From Bradyrhizobium manausense (lineage in GTDB: Bacteria; Pseudomonadota; Alphaproteobacteria; Rhizobiales; Xanthobacteraceae): a DNA stretch of 64,000 nucleotides. The translations under genes and the position numbers were made by a program. The stretch is from assembly GCF_018131105.1 (NCBI RefSeq), contig NZ_JAFCJI010000001.1, positions 1,178,001 to 1,242,000 on the forward strand. Direction: 5' to 3'. Shown here piece by piece: positions 20,388 to 29,044 of the stretch; within the stretch, counting starts at the first letter, position 1; every line of letters begins with the position of its first letter. Under the pieces are notes generated by a model. The model worked only from the letters and a program-made list of their open reading frames with translations, was not told where the DNA came from and did not search any database.

Positions 20388-21017
20388 TCAGGTTGGCAGC
20401 GGAATCAGTGGCGCGACTTCGCGATCAGCATGGTTCTCGCTTGCCGCAAGACCTCGCGCGACGCCGATGCGATCGGCCTCGGGCCGGTTCTGGCTCATCT
20501 TGCGCTTGCCTTCGAACCGCACGACCGGAATGCGCAGGCCGACGATCCCGCGCAGTTGCGCGGCGATAAAGTCCGCAGGCGCATCGCTGACGGCCCAGGG
20601 CTTTGCGCGCGCGCCTTCGTGCCTGCTGGTCAGCCGCGTCACGACGTCGAGCAGGCGCTCCGGCTCCTGAAAGAATTCCACCGGACCATAGGCATGAACA
20701 GCGATGTAATTCCAGGTCGGCACGACCTTCTCGGTCTCCCGCTTGGTCGCGTACCAGGACGGCGTCACATAGGCGTCGGGACCCGAGAAGATCGCGAGCG
20801 CATCGCCGATCGGCGGCAGCTTCCATTGCGGGTTGGCTCTTGCGACATGCCCGTACAGCACGCCATGCTCGCCTTCGCTCTCGTCGAGGAAGAGCGGCAG
20901 CGGCGTTGCGACCGGTCCTTCCGTGGTGGCCGTGACGAGGCTCGCGAGCCGCGCAGCGCGAATGGTCGCGCGGATGCTCTCGATGTCGTCGTCCTTGAAA
21001 GCCGGGGGGATATACAT
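20388..21017 (-). CDS. PaiB-type FMN-binding split-barrel protein
   Basis: A 209-residue member of the PaiB family, named from the Bacillus sporulation and protease repressor but related to FMN-binding flavin oxidases. It begins MYIPPAFKDDD and shows the usual LFLDESEGEHGVLYGHVARANPQW, AYVTPSWYATK and VPTWNYIAVHAYG blocks. Whether it binds DNA or acts as a flavin enzyme cannot be told from sequence. It is 75 bases downstream of a MocR-type regulator in the same direction and may be its target. Confidence 0.88.
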   Translation of the reverse strand: MYIPPAFKDDDIESIRATIRAARLASLVTATTEGPVATPLPLFLDESEGEHGVLYGHVARANPQWKLPPIGDALAIFSGPDAYVTPSWYATKRETEKVVPTWNYIAVHAYGPVEFFQEPERLLDVVTRLTSRHEGARAKPWAVSDAPADFIAAQLRGIVGLRIPVVRFEGKRKMSQNRPEADRIGVARGLAASENHADREVAPLIPLPT

Positions 21018-21092
21018 TGGCGTGTCTCCGTTCTTGATACGGAGATAGCTGGAATCTGGCCTGTCATAAACTGCCAGTTTCGTCGAATATCA

Positions 21093-22565
21093 TCAGTCCA
21101 GTTCGGCAGCTGCCTGCGCGAGAAGCTTGCAGCCCCGTTCGATCTGCGCGACCTCCAGCGCCGAATAACCCATGACGAGGCCGACCGTCTTCCGGGCAGC
21201 GCGCGGGCCGGCGAACAGCGCAGAGACGGGATAGATGCCGACGCCCCTGGCGCGGGCCGCTCTTATCAACGCATCTTCATTCTTCAGCGGCAGGTCGTCG
21301 AACCACGCCACCACATGCAGGCCGGCGGCCGTGCCCTCGATCCTGACGCGATCGCCGAAGCGGCGGCGCATGGCGTCGAGCAGAGCTTGTTGTCGCTCGG
21401 CGTTGCGTCGCCGCACGCGCCTGACATGGCTGTCATAGGCCCCGCTCTCCAGCATCGCGGCCAACGCTCCCTGTTCGATCAGCGGCGTATGCCGGTCCAT
21501 GATCTGTTTGGCGGCGGCGAACGTGGAGCGCAGTGCCGACGGCACCACGAGATAGCCGATCCGCAAGGTTGGGGAGAGCGTCTTGGAGACGGTGCCGAGA
21601 TAGATCACGTGGTCGCTGCCTTCAAGCGCGTGCAGCGGCGGGATCGGCTTGGTGTCGTAGCGATACTCGCTGTCGTAATCGTCCTCGATCACGTAGGCGT
21701 CGTTCTTGCGTGCCCATGTCAGCAATTGATGCCGACGTCCGATCGGCATGACGCCGCCGAGCGGATATTGATGCGACGGCGTCACATAGGCGAGGCGGGC
21801 GGCGATGCCATCGAGCCGCTCGGTCTGAAGCCCTTCCGCATCGACGGCAACAGGCATCGTGGTCGCGCCCGTCGCCGCAAAAGTGTGCCGGGCCATCTGG
21901 TAGCCGGGATCCTCCATCACGAAGCGGTCGCTTGCATCGAGCAGCAGGCGCGCGCAGATATCGAGACCCTGCTGCGAGCCGTTGACGACGACGATCTGGT
22001 CGACCTCGCAGCGTACGCTGCGCGATCGCCACAGATAACCCTGGAGTGCGGTTCGCAGCCGCAGCGAGCCGCAGGGATCGTCATAAGCCAGCCGTTCGGG
22101 CTTGCGCGCCATCGCTGACGTCACGGCCTTCCTCCAGGCCAGCACCGGGAAGTCGGAGGGCGACAACTCGCCATAACGGAAATTGGCGACGAGCCCGCGC
22201 GGCGGTTCGGTCCAGCGCGGCGGGTCCTGCCGCAGCCGTTCGCCGAAGGCCGACAGCCGCACCTTGCGCATCGACGGCCGCGATGCCGCGCGCGTGCGTC
22301 CGCGCTCGACGACGGCGCGTGCGACGCGCGGCCGGGCACCTTGGCGCGTCTCGATAAAACCTTCGGCGGCGAGCTGCTCGTAGGCAACGGTGACAGTCGA
22401 CCGCGCCACGCCCATCTCATCGGCCAGCGCCCGCGACGACGGCAACAGTCCGTCAATGCCGTACACCAGCGATAGGATCTGGTCCCGCAGCACCTCGTAG
22501 ATCTGGCGTGCGCCCATGCGGCTGGCGCGGGGGGCGGGATCGGTTCTCTTCTGCATCATCCACAT
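21093..22565 (-). CDS. MocR/PdxR-type GntR regulator with aminotransferase domain
   Basis: About 490 residues. The N-terminal GntR winged helix (about 20-90) shows LPSSRALADEMGVARSTVTVAYEQL; a linker leads to a fold-type I aminotransferase domain (about 130-480) with VVNGSQQGLDI and the PLP-lysine context GTVSKTLSPTLRIGY. MocR proteins sense PLP or amino-acid-derived ligands and control B6, GABA or taurine genes. Start is one of ATG 22565, 22559 or 22556. The open frame extends well upstream but overlaps the redoxin gene. PaiB follows directly. Confidence 0.88.
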   Translation of the reverse strand: MWMMQKRTDPAPRASRMGARQIYEVLRDQILSLVYGIDGLLPSSRALADEMGVARSTVTVAYEQLAAEGFIETRQGARPRVARAVVERGRTRAASRPSMRKVRLSAFGERLRQDPPRWTEPPRGLVANFRYGELSPSDFPVLAWRKAVTSAMARKPERLAYDDPCGSLRLRTALQGYLWRSRSVRCEVDQIVVVNGSQQGLDICARLLLDASDRFVMEDPGYQMARHTFAATGATTMPVAVDAEGLQTERLDGIAARLAYVTPSHQYPLGGVMPIGRRHQLLTWARKNDAYVIEDDYDSEYRYDTKPIPPLHALEGSDHVIYLGTVSKTLSPTLRIGYLVVPSALRSTFAAAKQIMDRHTPLIEQGALAAMLESGAYDSHVRRVRRRNAERQQALLDAMRRRFGDRVRIEGTAAGLHVVAWFDDLPLKNEDALIRAARARGVGIYPVSALFAGPRAARKTVGLVMGYSALEVAQIERGCKLLAQAAAELD

Positions 22566-22609
22566 TCCAGGCCGGCATGCGTCCGGGCCGCCGAGGTAGG
22601 AATGTGTTT

Positions 22610-23206
22610 CTAGCCCTGTTCGCCCAGCGTTTCGACGAAAGCCTTGCCGTAGGGATAAAAATGCTCCTTGCGGCCCTGATCCCAGAGCGCCTTGAAGCCG
22701 GGCGCGGTGATATCCCAATCCGGACGGCAGGTCATGCTGACCGCCCTGAGATCCTGGCGAAGCTCTTCGACGGTCGGACGACCGAAGAACCAGTAGCCAT
22801 TGTAGATCTTGTGGATGCGCAAGGACGGCTCCAGCACGATGACATGCGGAATCATCGGATTGTGGATGGGGTCGGTGTATTCGGCGATGTCGAGATCCTT
22901 CTGAACGATCCGCCGGGGATCGGAAAGGAAGGGCCAGTGCGCGCCGACGCCGCTGCGATATTCGTTGGTCTGGGTGATGGTATCGGTGGTGATGGTGACC
23001 AGCCGGCAATAGCCCACCTCCATTTCGCGATGGAGTTGGAGCAACCCTTCGGCCTGGCGGCGATCCTTCGGACAGAACCCACCGCGCCCGAGCACAAGCA
23101 CCATGGGATCGCCGCCCTGAAGCGCGGAGAGCTTGTGATGCTTGCCGGTATGGTCGCTGAGCTCGTAATCCGGGAAGGTCGCTCCCGGCACCATGTCAGT
23201 TCGCAT
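22610..23206 (-). CDS. Thioredoxin-fold peroxiredoxin-like (redoxin domain) protein
   Basis: A 198-residue AhpC/TSA-type protein. It starts with the classic MVPGATFPDYELSDHTGK, and the peroxidatic site appears as GRGGFCPKDRRQ (Cys near residue 45), which departs from the usual PxxxT/S-x-x-C of true peroxiredoxins. There is a second Cys near 67 (GYCRL). Distinct C-terminal features are the IPHVIVLEP strand and NGYWFFGRP. It may be a thiol oxidoreductase of unknown partner. It sits between MocR and the MOSC fusion. Confidence 0.82.
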   Translation of the reverse strand: MRTDMVPGATFPDYELSDHTGKHHKLSALQGGDPMVLVLGRGGFCPKDRRQAEGLLQLHREMEVGYCRLVTITTDTITQTNEYRSGVGAHWPFLSDPRRIVQKDLDIAEYTDPIHNPMIPHVIVLEPSLRIHKIYNGYWFFGRPTVEELRQDLRAVSMTCRPDWDITAPGFKALWDQGRKEHFYPYGKAFVETLGEQG

Positions 23207-23242
23207 GAAGCCCTCCCATGTGTCGCGGCTACGCGGACGCCT

Positions 23243-24991
23243 TTAGAGATCAATGACGACATCGCCTTGCGGTCGTGCGCAGCAGATCAGGACATTTCCG
23301 TCCGCCGGTGTGTCGAGCGGATCGGGCTGATAGTTGACGTCGCCTGCAACGAGCCCGCTCTCGCAGTTGTGGCATACCCCGGTCCGGCACGACCAGCGCA
23401 CCGGGATATCGCAGGCCTCAGCCAGTTCGAGCAGGCTGGCGTAGGAAGGACCCCAGCAGACATTGAGGCCGCTCCGGGCAAAGGACACCATGGGCCCCGG
23501 GCCCGGCTCTCCCGTCGGCACATGTGCAGGTCTCTTCGGTGATGCCGCGATGCCGGGGGTCAGCGATGGCCCGGCGCCGAACAGCTCGGTGTGGATGCGA
23601 TCGGGCGTGACGCCCAAAGCAGTCAGACTGGCCGTGAGGTCGCTCATGAAGCGGGCGGGGCCGCAGAGATAGAAGTCGCCGTCTTGCGGCAGATCGAGTT
23701 GTTGGAGCAAGGGAAGATCGAGATGCCCGGCGCTGTCGAAATCGACCGCGGGACGATCCTCGGGATCGGGCGTGCTGTAGCAGACATGGCTGTGATGATG
23801 ATCGAGCCGGGCCAGCAGTTCACGCGCCTCCGCGGCGAACGCATGTTCGCGGCCGTTGCGGGTGCCGTGCAGCCACCAGACATGTCGCGGCGATCCTTCC
23901 GCTGCGAGCGCCTGAAGCATGGCGAGCACCGGCGTCACGCCAATGCCCGCGCTCAGCAGGACAACCGGCCGCGTGCCTTGCCGTAGCGTGAAACTGCCGC
24001 GCGGCGCGCCGAGTTGCACGACGTCGCCGGGTTGGAGTTCGTCGGCGATGTAGGTGCTGGCGATGCCGTGGGCTTCGCGCTTGACGCTGAGGCGATAGGA
24101 CGCCGGGTCGGCATGGCTCGATAGCGAATAGCTGCGTGTCATCGTTGTGGCCGCGGAGGGCCCGAGCCTGATGATGACGAACTGACCGGGTAGGGCGACC
24201 GCCGCGGGATGTCCGTCCGCCGGCTCAAGGGTCAGCGAAGTGACGTTCTCGCTTTCAGCGATCTTGCGCGAAACGCGAAATGGACGGAAGCCGCGCCAGG
24301 CCGGAGGCGGGGTCGCCGTCGGGCCGAGCCCGGCATTTCCCGTTGTGGTGGGTTGTGCGAGCATTGCCTCGAAGGAATGACGCCAGCCGCGGCTCAGTGC
24401 CGGGATTTTCAGCGCACGCTCCAGGCGCTCGCGCGGGTGAGGGGGCAGGTAAAGCAGCGCGTTGATCTCGGACACGCTCATGCTTTCGGGGCCGCTGGCG
24501 ACTTTGGTGATCTCATCGCCGGCCTCGACGTCACCTTCGTCGATCACGCGAAAATAGAATCCGGGCCGGCCGTGCTTGACCAGCAGCGCGGCCATGTCAG
24601 GCTCGTCCATGCGAATGCCGAGCCGGTAGCAGGTGACGCGCGGTTGCGTCACCTCGAACAGGGCCGAGCCGATTTTGTAACGATCGCCGATGCAGACCTC
24701 GGTGTCGGCAAGGCCCGCGACGGTGAAATTTTCGCCGAACTGACCTGCGACGAGGTCCGACCGACCGAGATGGTCCTGCCAGTAACGATAGGCCTCGTCC
24801 TGGTAGACATACACGGCGCGCTGTTCACCGCCGTGACCGGCGGTATCGCCCTGGCCGTCGCCATCGATGTTGAGCCACCGTACCCTGCGCAAACCTTCGA
24901 CCGGAGACTTCCAGACGCCGGTATGAACCGTCCTGCCTTGCCAGGCGATGTCGCGCGGCAGGCCGACATTGACGGACAGCAAACGTGCCAT
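23243..24991 (-). CDS. Fusion: MOSC domain + FAD/NAD(P)H oxidoreductase + 2Fe-2S ferredoxin
   Basis: 582 residues with three modules. Residues 1-165 are a YiiM-like MOSC domain (GDGQGDTAGHGGEQRAVYVY; Cys in TCYRLGIRM), a fold that handles molybdenum cofactor sulfur or a bound cofactor. Residues about 230-470 are a ferredoxin reductase with RSYSLSS (FAD), LLSAGIGVTPVLAML (NAD(P)H) and FYLCGPARFM. Residues about 495-582 are a plant-type ferredoxin with CDIPVRWSCRTGVCHNC and a late Cys (ICCARP). Similar fusions may reduce N-hydroxylated compounds. Start MARLLSVN at 24991 is chosen over an upstream in-frame start. Confidence 0.88.
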   Translation of the reverse strand: MARLLSVNVGLPRDIAWQGRTVHTGVWKSPVEGLRRVRWLNIDGDGQGDTAGHGGEQRAVYVYQDEAYRYWQDHLGRSDLVAGQFGENFTVAGLADTEVCIGDRYKIGSALFEVTQPRVTCYRLGIRMDEPDMAALLVKHGRPGFYFRVIDEGDVEAGDEITKVASGPESMSVSEINALLYLPPHPRERLERALKIPALSRGWRHSFEAMLAQPTTTGNAGLGPTATPPPAWRGFRPFRVSRKIAESENVTSLTLEPADGHPAAVALPGQFVIIRLGPSAATTMTRSYSLSSHADPASYRLSVKREAHGIASTYIADELQPGDVVQLGAPRGSFTLRQGTRPVVLLSAGIGVTPVLAMLQALAAEGSPRHVWWLHGTRNGREHAFAAEARELLARLDHHHSHVCYSTPDPEDRPAVDFDSAGHLDLPLLQQLDLPQDGDFYLCGPARFMSDLTASLTALGVTPDRIHTELFGAGPSLTPGIAASPKRPAHVPTGEPGPGPMVSFARSGLNVCWGPSYASLLELAEACDIPVRWSCRTGVCHNCESGLVAGDVNYQPDPLDTPADGNVLICCARPQGDVVIDL

Positions 24992-25174
24992 GTCTGTTTC
25001 CCGATATAGCCAGCGGTCCGGGAACCTCGCGAATGCCGGATCGCTGCAAGGCAAATCTGCACCCAGGCGCGCGTCCTGGCCTGTTAGTCGTTGTTAGACG
25101 TTGCGAGGCAGCCTTGCCGCCGGCGGTTTGCGCTCCGATGTTGGAAGCAGAAATCGCAAGACAGGAGATCGCGA

Positions 25175-25330
25175 GTGAGCGAATTCGTCCTGACTTACGA
25201 CGACGTGCCGTCCTACGTCGTCAGCATCATGGAATTTCGCGACGGTTTGGTGGCGCACGAGACGCAGTATTTCGGCGACCGGTTCAATCCGTCGCCGTCG
25301 CGCGCGCATCTCGTGGAGCGGGTGGGGTAG
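25175..25330 (+). pseudogene. C-terminal remnant of a SnoaL/NTF2-like protein
   Basis: A 51-codon stretch beginning VSEFVLTYDDVPSYVVSIM and continuing EFRDGLVAHETQYFGD matches the last two strands of SnoaL-like (NTF2 fold) proteins, in which the VAHETQYF block is very typical. The first two thirds of the domain are missing upstream, where the DNA codes for nothing similar. Probably a decayed gene whose 5' part was deleted; a palindromic repeat begins 19 bases after it. Confidence 0.6.
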
Positions 25331-25691
25331 CTGACGCGTACGCACACCGTGATGGCGAGCGGAGCGAAGCAATCCAGAGCTCTTCCGCGGTGGGAGACTG
25401 GATTGCTTCGCTCCACTCGCCATGACGGCATTCATCGTGGAACCGATGCGGCGGCTGGTCGCACGTGCGTCCCTTGATTCCTGCCCGGCTATCTTTATCT
25501 CTGGAGAGAACAAGAATCCGGGCCCCTCTGGCGAGGACGCTGACCATGTCAGCATAACCTCGCGATGTCGGATGACCTGTCCCGCGCGAATGCGATGGAT
25601 CGGCCGATTGTCGGGCCTTCTTGAGTTCTCTCCGACCCAATCGTCCCCATCACAGCTCCGTGCGGCCATTTCGCAAGATAAGGGAGCATCG
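25331..25691. other. 361-base spacer holding a palindromic repeat and the leader of the TerB operon
   Basis: Positions 25349-25426 are a long imperfect palindrome of the Bradyrhizobium type. The remaining 265 bases show no coding potential on either strand that I can support and should contain the promoter of the operon starting at 25692, which has AAGGGAG as its SD. Confidence 0.5.
25349..25426. repeat. Long palindromic intergenic repeat, copy 1
   Basis: Arms of 29 bases with only two mismatches (core GGAGCGAAGCAATCCAG and its complement) flank a 20-base centre AGCTCTTCCGCGGTGGGAGA. The same core occurs at 49748-49832. It is consistent with a REP-like mobile palindrome of this genus. Confidence 0.85.
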
Positions 25692-26153
25692 ATGTCTGAC
25701 GCCACTAGTTCAACCCCGATCGAGATCGAAATCACCGAGCCGCGCAGCTTCAACGAGCAGGCTGCGGCAGCGCTGGTGATATCAGGCGCGCTGGTTGCCG
25801 TGGCCGATCGGCGCGTGTCGCCGGTCGAGCGCGACGAGGTAATCCGCTTCATCAGGGAGCGCGGACTTGCGCCGCATATCGGCGACGATCGCCTGTCTGC
25901 GATGTTCGACGAACTGGCCGAACGGCTCGAGGAGCCTGATTTCGCCAATGTCGTGATCGAGACGCTGCGACCGGTCTCCGACCTGCCGCTGTCATCCCAC
26001 CTCATCGAGCTGTCGGAACGCGTCGCGGCCGCGGACGAGGATGTGCATCCACATGAGGTGCAGGCGATCAAGCTGCTGCGCCTGCTGACGCTGGTGTTGC
26101 CGCGCGCGAAGCCGGTCGGATCGGTTGCGGTCAACGCGGCCGCCAGGGAGTAA
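25692..26153 (+). CDS. TerB-like (tellurite resistance/DjlA N-terminal fold) protein
   Basis: A 153-residue helical protein. Residues 20-145 resemble the TerB fold: AAAALVISGALVAVADRRVSPVERDEVIRFI, later LIELSERVAAADEDVHPHEVQAIKLL, the acidic helical-hairpin pattern of the family, which binds metal or membrane partners in other bacteria. No signal or membrane segment. First gene of a four-gene unit with a small membrane protein, a TerC and a UPF0114 protein; the TerB-TerC link is typical of tellurite and envelope stress clusters. Confidence 0.8.
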   Translation: MSDATSSTPIEIEITEPRSFNEQAAAALVISGALVAVADRRVSPVERDEVIRFIRERGLAPHIGDDRLSAMFDELAERLEEPDFANVVIETLRPVSDLPLSSHLIELSERVAAADEDVHPHEVQAIKLLRLLTLVLPRAKPVGSVAVNAAARE

Positions 26154-26155
26154 GC

Positions 26156-26518
26156 ATGAGCGCAGCCTCGGACGAGCAAAGCACGAGATCCCGGGACAAC
26201 GGCAGCCAGCCGGCCGGCGGCGACCCGCGGCTCGATGCGCTCGTTCATCGCCTGCCGCCGCGACTTGCCGGCATCGTCGACTATCTCCTGCAACCGTCCA
26301 GCCGCTGGATCCGGATTCCCGCGGGCGCGCTGCTCGTCGTCGGCGGCGTGCTGTCGTTCCTGCCGGTGCTCGGCATCTGGATGCTGCCGCTCGGATTCGC
26401 GCTGCTCGCCGAGGACGTTCCGGCGCTGCGGGCCCTGCGTTCAAAAATCTTCGACTGGATCGAGCGCCGCAAGCCGCACTGGCTGGACCCGGCCGCTCCC
26501 AAGAATAACCAATCATGA
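26156..26518 (+). CDS. Small membrane protein, PGPGW-like
   Basis: 120 residues. After a hydrophilic N-terminus of about 45 residues come two closely spaced hydrophobic segments (about 53-87) in IPAGALLVVGGVLSFLPVLG and WMLPLGFALLAED, then a basic tail RSKIFDWIERRKPHW. The pattern resembles PGPGW-type proteins of unknown role. It begins two bases after the TerB stop and its own end overlaps terC by four bases (ATGA), showing translational coupling. Confidence 0.75.
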   Translation: MSAASDEQSTRSRDNGSQPAGGDPRLDALVHRLPPRLAGIVDYLLQPSSRWIRIPAGALLVVGGVLSFLPVLGIWMLPLGFALLAEDVPALRALRSKIFDWIERRKPHWLDPAAPKNNQS

Positions 26519-27153
26519 CTGAATTCATCACGACCGATGCGCTCACCGCGCTGCTCCAGGTCGTTCTGATCGATCTCGTGCTCGCCGGCGACAACGCCGT
26601 GGTGATTGGCCTTGCCGCCGCCGGCCTTCCGGCCGAGCAGCGCCGCCGCGCCATCGTCGTCGGCATCATCGCGGCCACGGCGCTGCGCATCGTCTTTGCC
26701 GGCGTCGCGACCCAGCTTCTGCAAGTGATCGGTCTGCTGCTCGCCGGCGGCGTGCTGCTGCTGTGGGTGTGCTGGAAGATGTGGCGCGAGCTGCGCGAAC
26801 AGGCTGCGCATGCCAACCAGCTTGCGTTCAGCCATGGCGGCGGCGCGACCAGCGCGCCGGTATCGCGCAAGACGTTCAAGCAGGCCGCGCTGCAGATCGT
26901 TGCCGCCGACGTGTCGATGTCGCTCGACAACGTGCTCGCGGTCGCGGGCGCCGCGCGCGAGCATCCCTACATCCTGGTGTTCGGCCTGCTCCTGTCGGTT
27001 GCGCTGATGGGCGTTGCCGCCGATCTGCTCGGTCGCGTGCTCCAGAAGCAGCGCTGGATCGCCTATGTCGGTCTCGCCATCATCGTCTACGTCGCTTTCG
27101 AGATGATCTATCGCGGCTCGCTCGAGCTCGCGCCCGTCATCGCAAGCCTCTAA
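26515..27153 (+). CDS. TerC/YjbE-family integral membrane protein
   Basis: A 212-residue multi-spanning inner-membrane protein. It carries the TerC core LIDLVLAGDNAVVIGLA near residues 18-34 (the Asp-Asn pair is thought to bind metal) and its repeat ADVSMSLDNVLAVAGAA at about 131-147. TerC proteins are linked to tellurite resistance, and YceF/YjbE-type members to manganese export that metalates secreted enzymes. Substrate is inferred, not shown. Confidence 0.9.
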   Translation: MTEFITTDALTALLQVVLIDLVLAGDNAVVIGLAAAGLPAEQRRRAIVVGIIAATALRIVFAGVATQLLQVIGLLLAGGVLLLWVCWKMWRELREQAAHANQLAFSHGGGATSAPVSRKTFKQAALQIVAADVSMSLDNVLAVAGAAREHPYILVFGLLLSVALMGVAADLLGRVLQKQRWIAYVGLAIIVYVAFEMIYRGSLELAPVIASL

Positions 27154-27196
27154 GTCCCACCTTCGTTTTCCTGCCTTCGCCTTCCTGGAGTGATCG

Positions 27197-27769
27197 ATGT
27201 CGTCCGAATCCAAAGCAGCTTTGGCAAGTCCGCCGATCGGCCTGTTCCCGCGGCTGATCTTCGGCTCGCGCTGGCTGCAATTGCCGCTCTATGTCGGCCT
27301 CATCGTCGCGCAGGCGGTCTATGTGCTGCTGTTCCTGAAGGAGCTCTGGCACCTGGTCGCGCACTCGTTCGATGCCAGCGAGCAGCAGATCATGCTGGTC
27401 GTGCTGGGCCTGATCGACGTCGTCATGATCTCGAACCTGCTCGTGATGGTGATCGTCGGCGGCTATGAGACCTTCGTCTCGCGCCTGAATCTGCGCGGCC
27501 ATCCCGACGAGCCGGAATGGCTGAGCCATGTCAATGCCAGCGTGCTCAAGATCAAGCTCGCGATGGCGATCGTCGGCATCTCCTCGATCTCGCTGCTCAG
27601 AACCTTTATCGAGGCCGGCAATCTCGGCACGGCCCGCAGTAACTTCACCGAAACCGGTGTGATGTGGCAGGTCTTGATCCACCTTACCTTCATCATCTCC
27701 GCGATCGGCATCGCCTGGGTCGACCGCCTCAGTGAGAATGGGCACCGGAAGGAAAACGGTCACGCCTGA
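27197..27769 (+). CDS. UPF0114 (YqhA/TIGR00645) family membrane protein
   Basis: 190 residues with three to four membrane segments at about 28-50, 65-90, 118-138 and 148-168. Diagnostic blocks are SRWLQLPLYVGLIVAQAVY, DVVMISNLLVMVIVGGYE and HVNASVLKIKLAMAIVGISS. Function of the family is unknown. It follows terC by 43 bases and closes the operon; the SD CTGGAG is in the gap. Confidence 0.88.
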   Translation: MSSESKAALASPPIGLFPRLIFGSRWLQLPLYVGLIVAQAVYVLLFLKELWHLVAHSFDASEQQIMLVVLGLIDVVMISNLLVMVIVGGYETFVSRLNLRGHPDEPEWLSHVNASVLKIKLAMAIVGISSISLLRTFIEAGNLGTARSNFTETGVMWQVLIHLTFIISAIGIAWVDRLSENGHRKENGHA

Positions 27770-27809
27770 GGGCGGACGCTGCGAAAGCAAGCAAAAAGCC
27801 CGGGCGCTC

Positions 27810-28778
27810 TCACTGATGCGCGAACGCGCCCGTAAAATCACGGCCTCGCGCCAGCGTCTCGGACGGCGCTTCGCCGAAAGCTCGCTTGTAGCCCATCGCA
27901 AAGTCGCCGAGATGCCAGAAGCCGTTGCCGAGCGCGGCGGCCTTCACCGTCAATCCGCTGCCCCCGGTCATGAGCTGGATGCGAACGGCCCACATCCGCT
28001 TGAGACGCAGGTAGTGGTGCAGGCTCACGCCGTGCACGGCTTGCGTCGCGATCTGGAGCGTCCGCGCGGACACGCCGAGCGCGGTGGCGAGGTCGTCGCT
28101 ATAGAGCGGCTTGCTGCCGAACAGCTCGACGACTTCGTCGAGCTGTTTGATCAGCTTGCGGTGCTTGTCGAACGAACCGCGGCGCGGCGCGCGAGCCTCC
28201 GCCGGCACGAGGACCTCGTCGAGAGCTGCGAGCAGCGTCTCCTGGATCGGACGGTTGAGCGCTTCGAATTGCCGTGCATCCTCGCAAGCCGAAGCCAGCG
28301 CAAACGTCTTCTGAAAAATGACGCGCAGGCGCGCCATCGGATCGTCCTGCGTGCGGACATAGGCGAGACCGCTGTTGAAGTCCGCCCAGCCGCGATGCCG
28401 CATGTCCGAATTGAAGCGCAGCATGACATAGGTGTTGGGTTGCTGCTCGATGCTCTCAACAGGTGCTTTGCCGCGCATCACCGCGATCGTCGAGCTGTCG
28501 ACTTCGGTGCCGTTGGTGATGGAGTGAAAGGAGAAGGGGACAACGAGGCCGATGCCGTTGTCGGTCCCGATCTCGGCGTCGTACCGCCGCGCAAAGGCGC
28601 GTTGGAGCACGAACAGCCCGGCCTGAAGCGGCAGGATCGCGCGCGACAGCGAGAACTCGCGCGGACGAAGCGGCGTCGAGGTGCCAAGGCCGAGCACCTC
28701 ATGGGCGCGAAACTCGCTGAAATCCGAGAAGCGCTCGATGTGCAGGACTCGCGATGGCTTCAGCCGGTCGATCGGCAT
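27810..28778 (-). CDS. AraC-family transcriptional regulator
   Basis: A 322-residue regulator. The N-terminal ~210 residues form a ligand domain without obvious motifs; the C-terminal 100 hold two helix-turn-helix units, the first DDLATALGVSARTLQIATQ and the second around GNGFWHLGDFAMGYKRAFGEAP, with the family ending GEAPSETLAR. Similar to the EutR-like group, suggesting an amine or alcohol ligand, but this is inference. ATG 28778 has an AGGGA SD; the frame continues to a TTG at 28826. It converges with the UPF0114 gene. Confidence 0.85.
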   Translation of the reverse strand: MPIDRLKPSRVLHIERFSDFSEFRAHEVLGLGTSTPLRPREFSLSRAILPLQAGLFVLQRAFARRYDAEIGTDNGIGLVVPFSFHSITNGTEVDSSTIAVMRGKAPVESIEQQPNTYVMLRFNSDMRHRGWADFNSGLAYVRTQDDPMARLRVIFQKTFALASACEDARQFEALNRPIQETLLAALDEVLVPAEARAPRRGSFDKHRKLIKQLDEVVELFGSKPLYSDDLATALGVSARTLQIATQAVHGVSLHHYLRLKRMWAVRIQLMTGGSGLTVKAAALGNGFWHLGDFAMGYKRAFGEAPSETLARGRDFTGAFAHQ

Positions 28779-29044
28779 GTCGGATCCCTGGGGGGCATCG
28801 GTTGTTGGGGGCTGGAGCTGGAACAATTACCAGACGGCCAACCGCTGTTCCTATCCCGGAAACTACTGCCATTTCAGCAACGATTCGTGATGCGCGCGAT
28901 TGCAGGGGACGCATGCAGTCGGGCGATGTGCGAAAACTTCGCGTTCTCGGATGCGTGGCGGGGCGCGTCCATCGGGGATTGCACACAGCCGCCTCTGCAT
29001 CAGCCAGGCATTGATGTTAGCCGACACCAAGCTGCAGGGTTGCT

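Noticed and set aside
20367..22118. 583-codon plus-strand open frame antisense to PaiB and MocR
   Set aside because: No recognisable domain; a high-GC shadow frame of two real genes.
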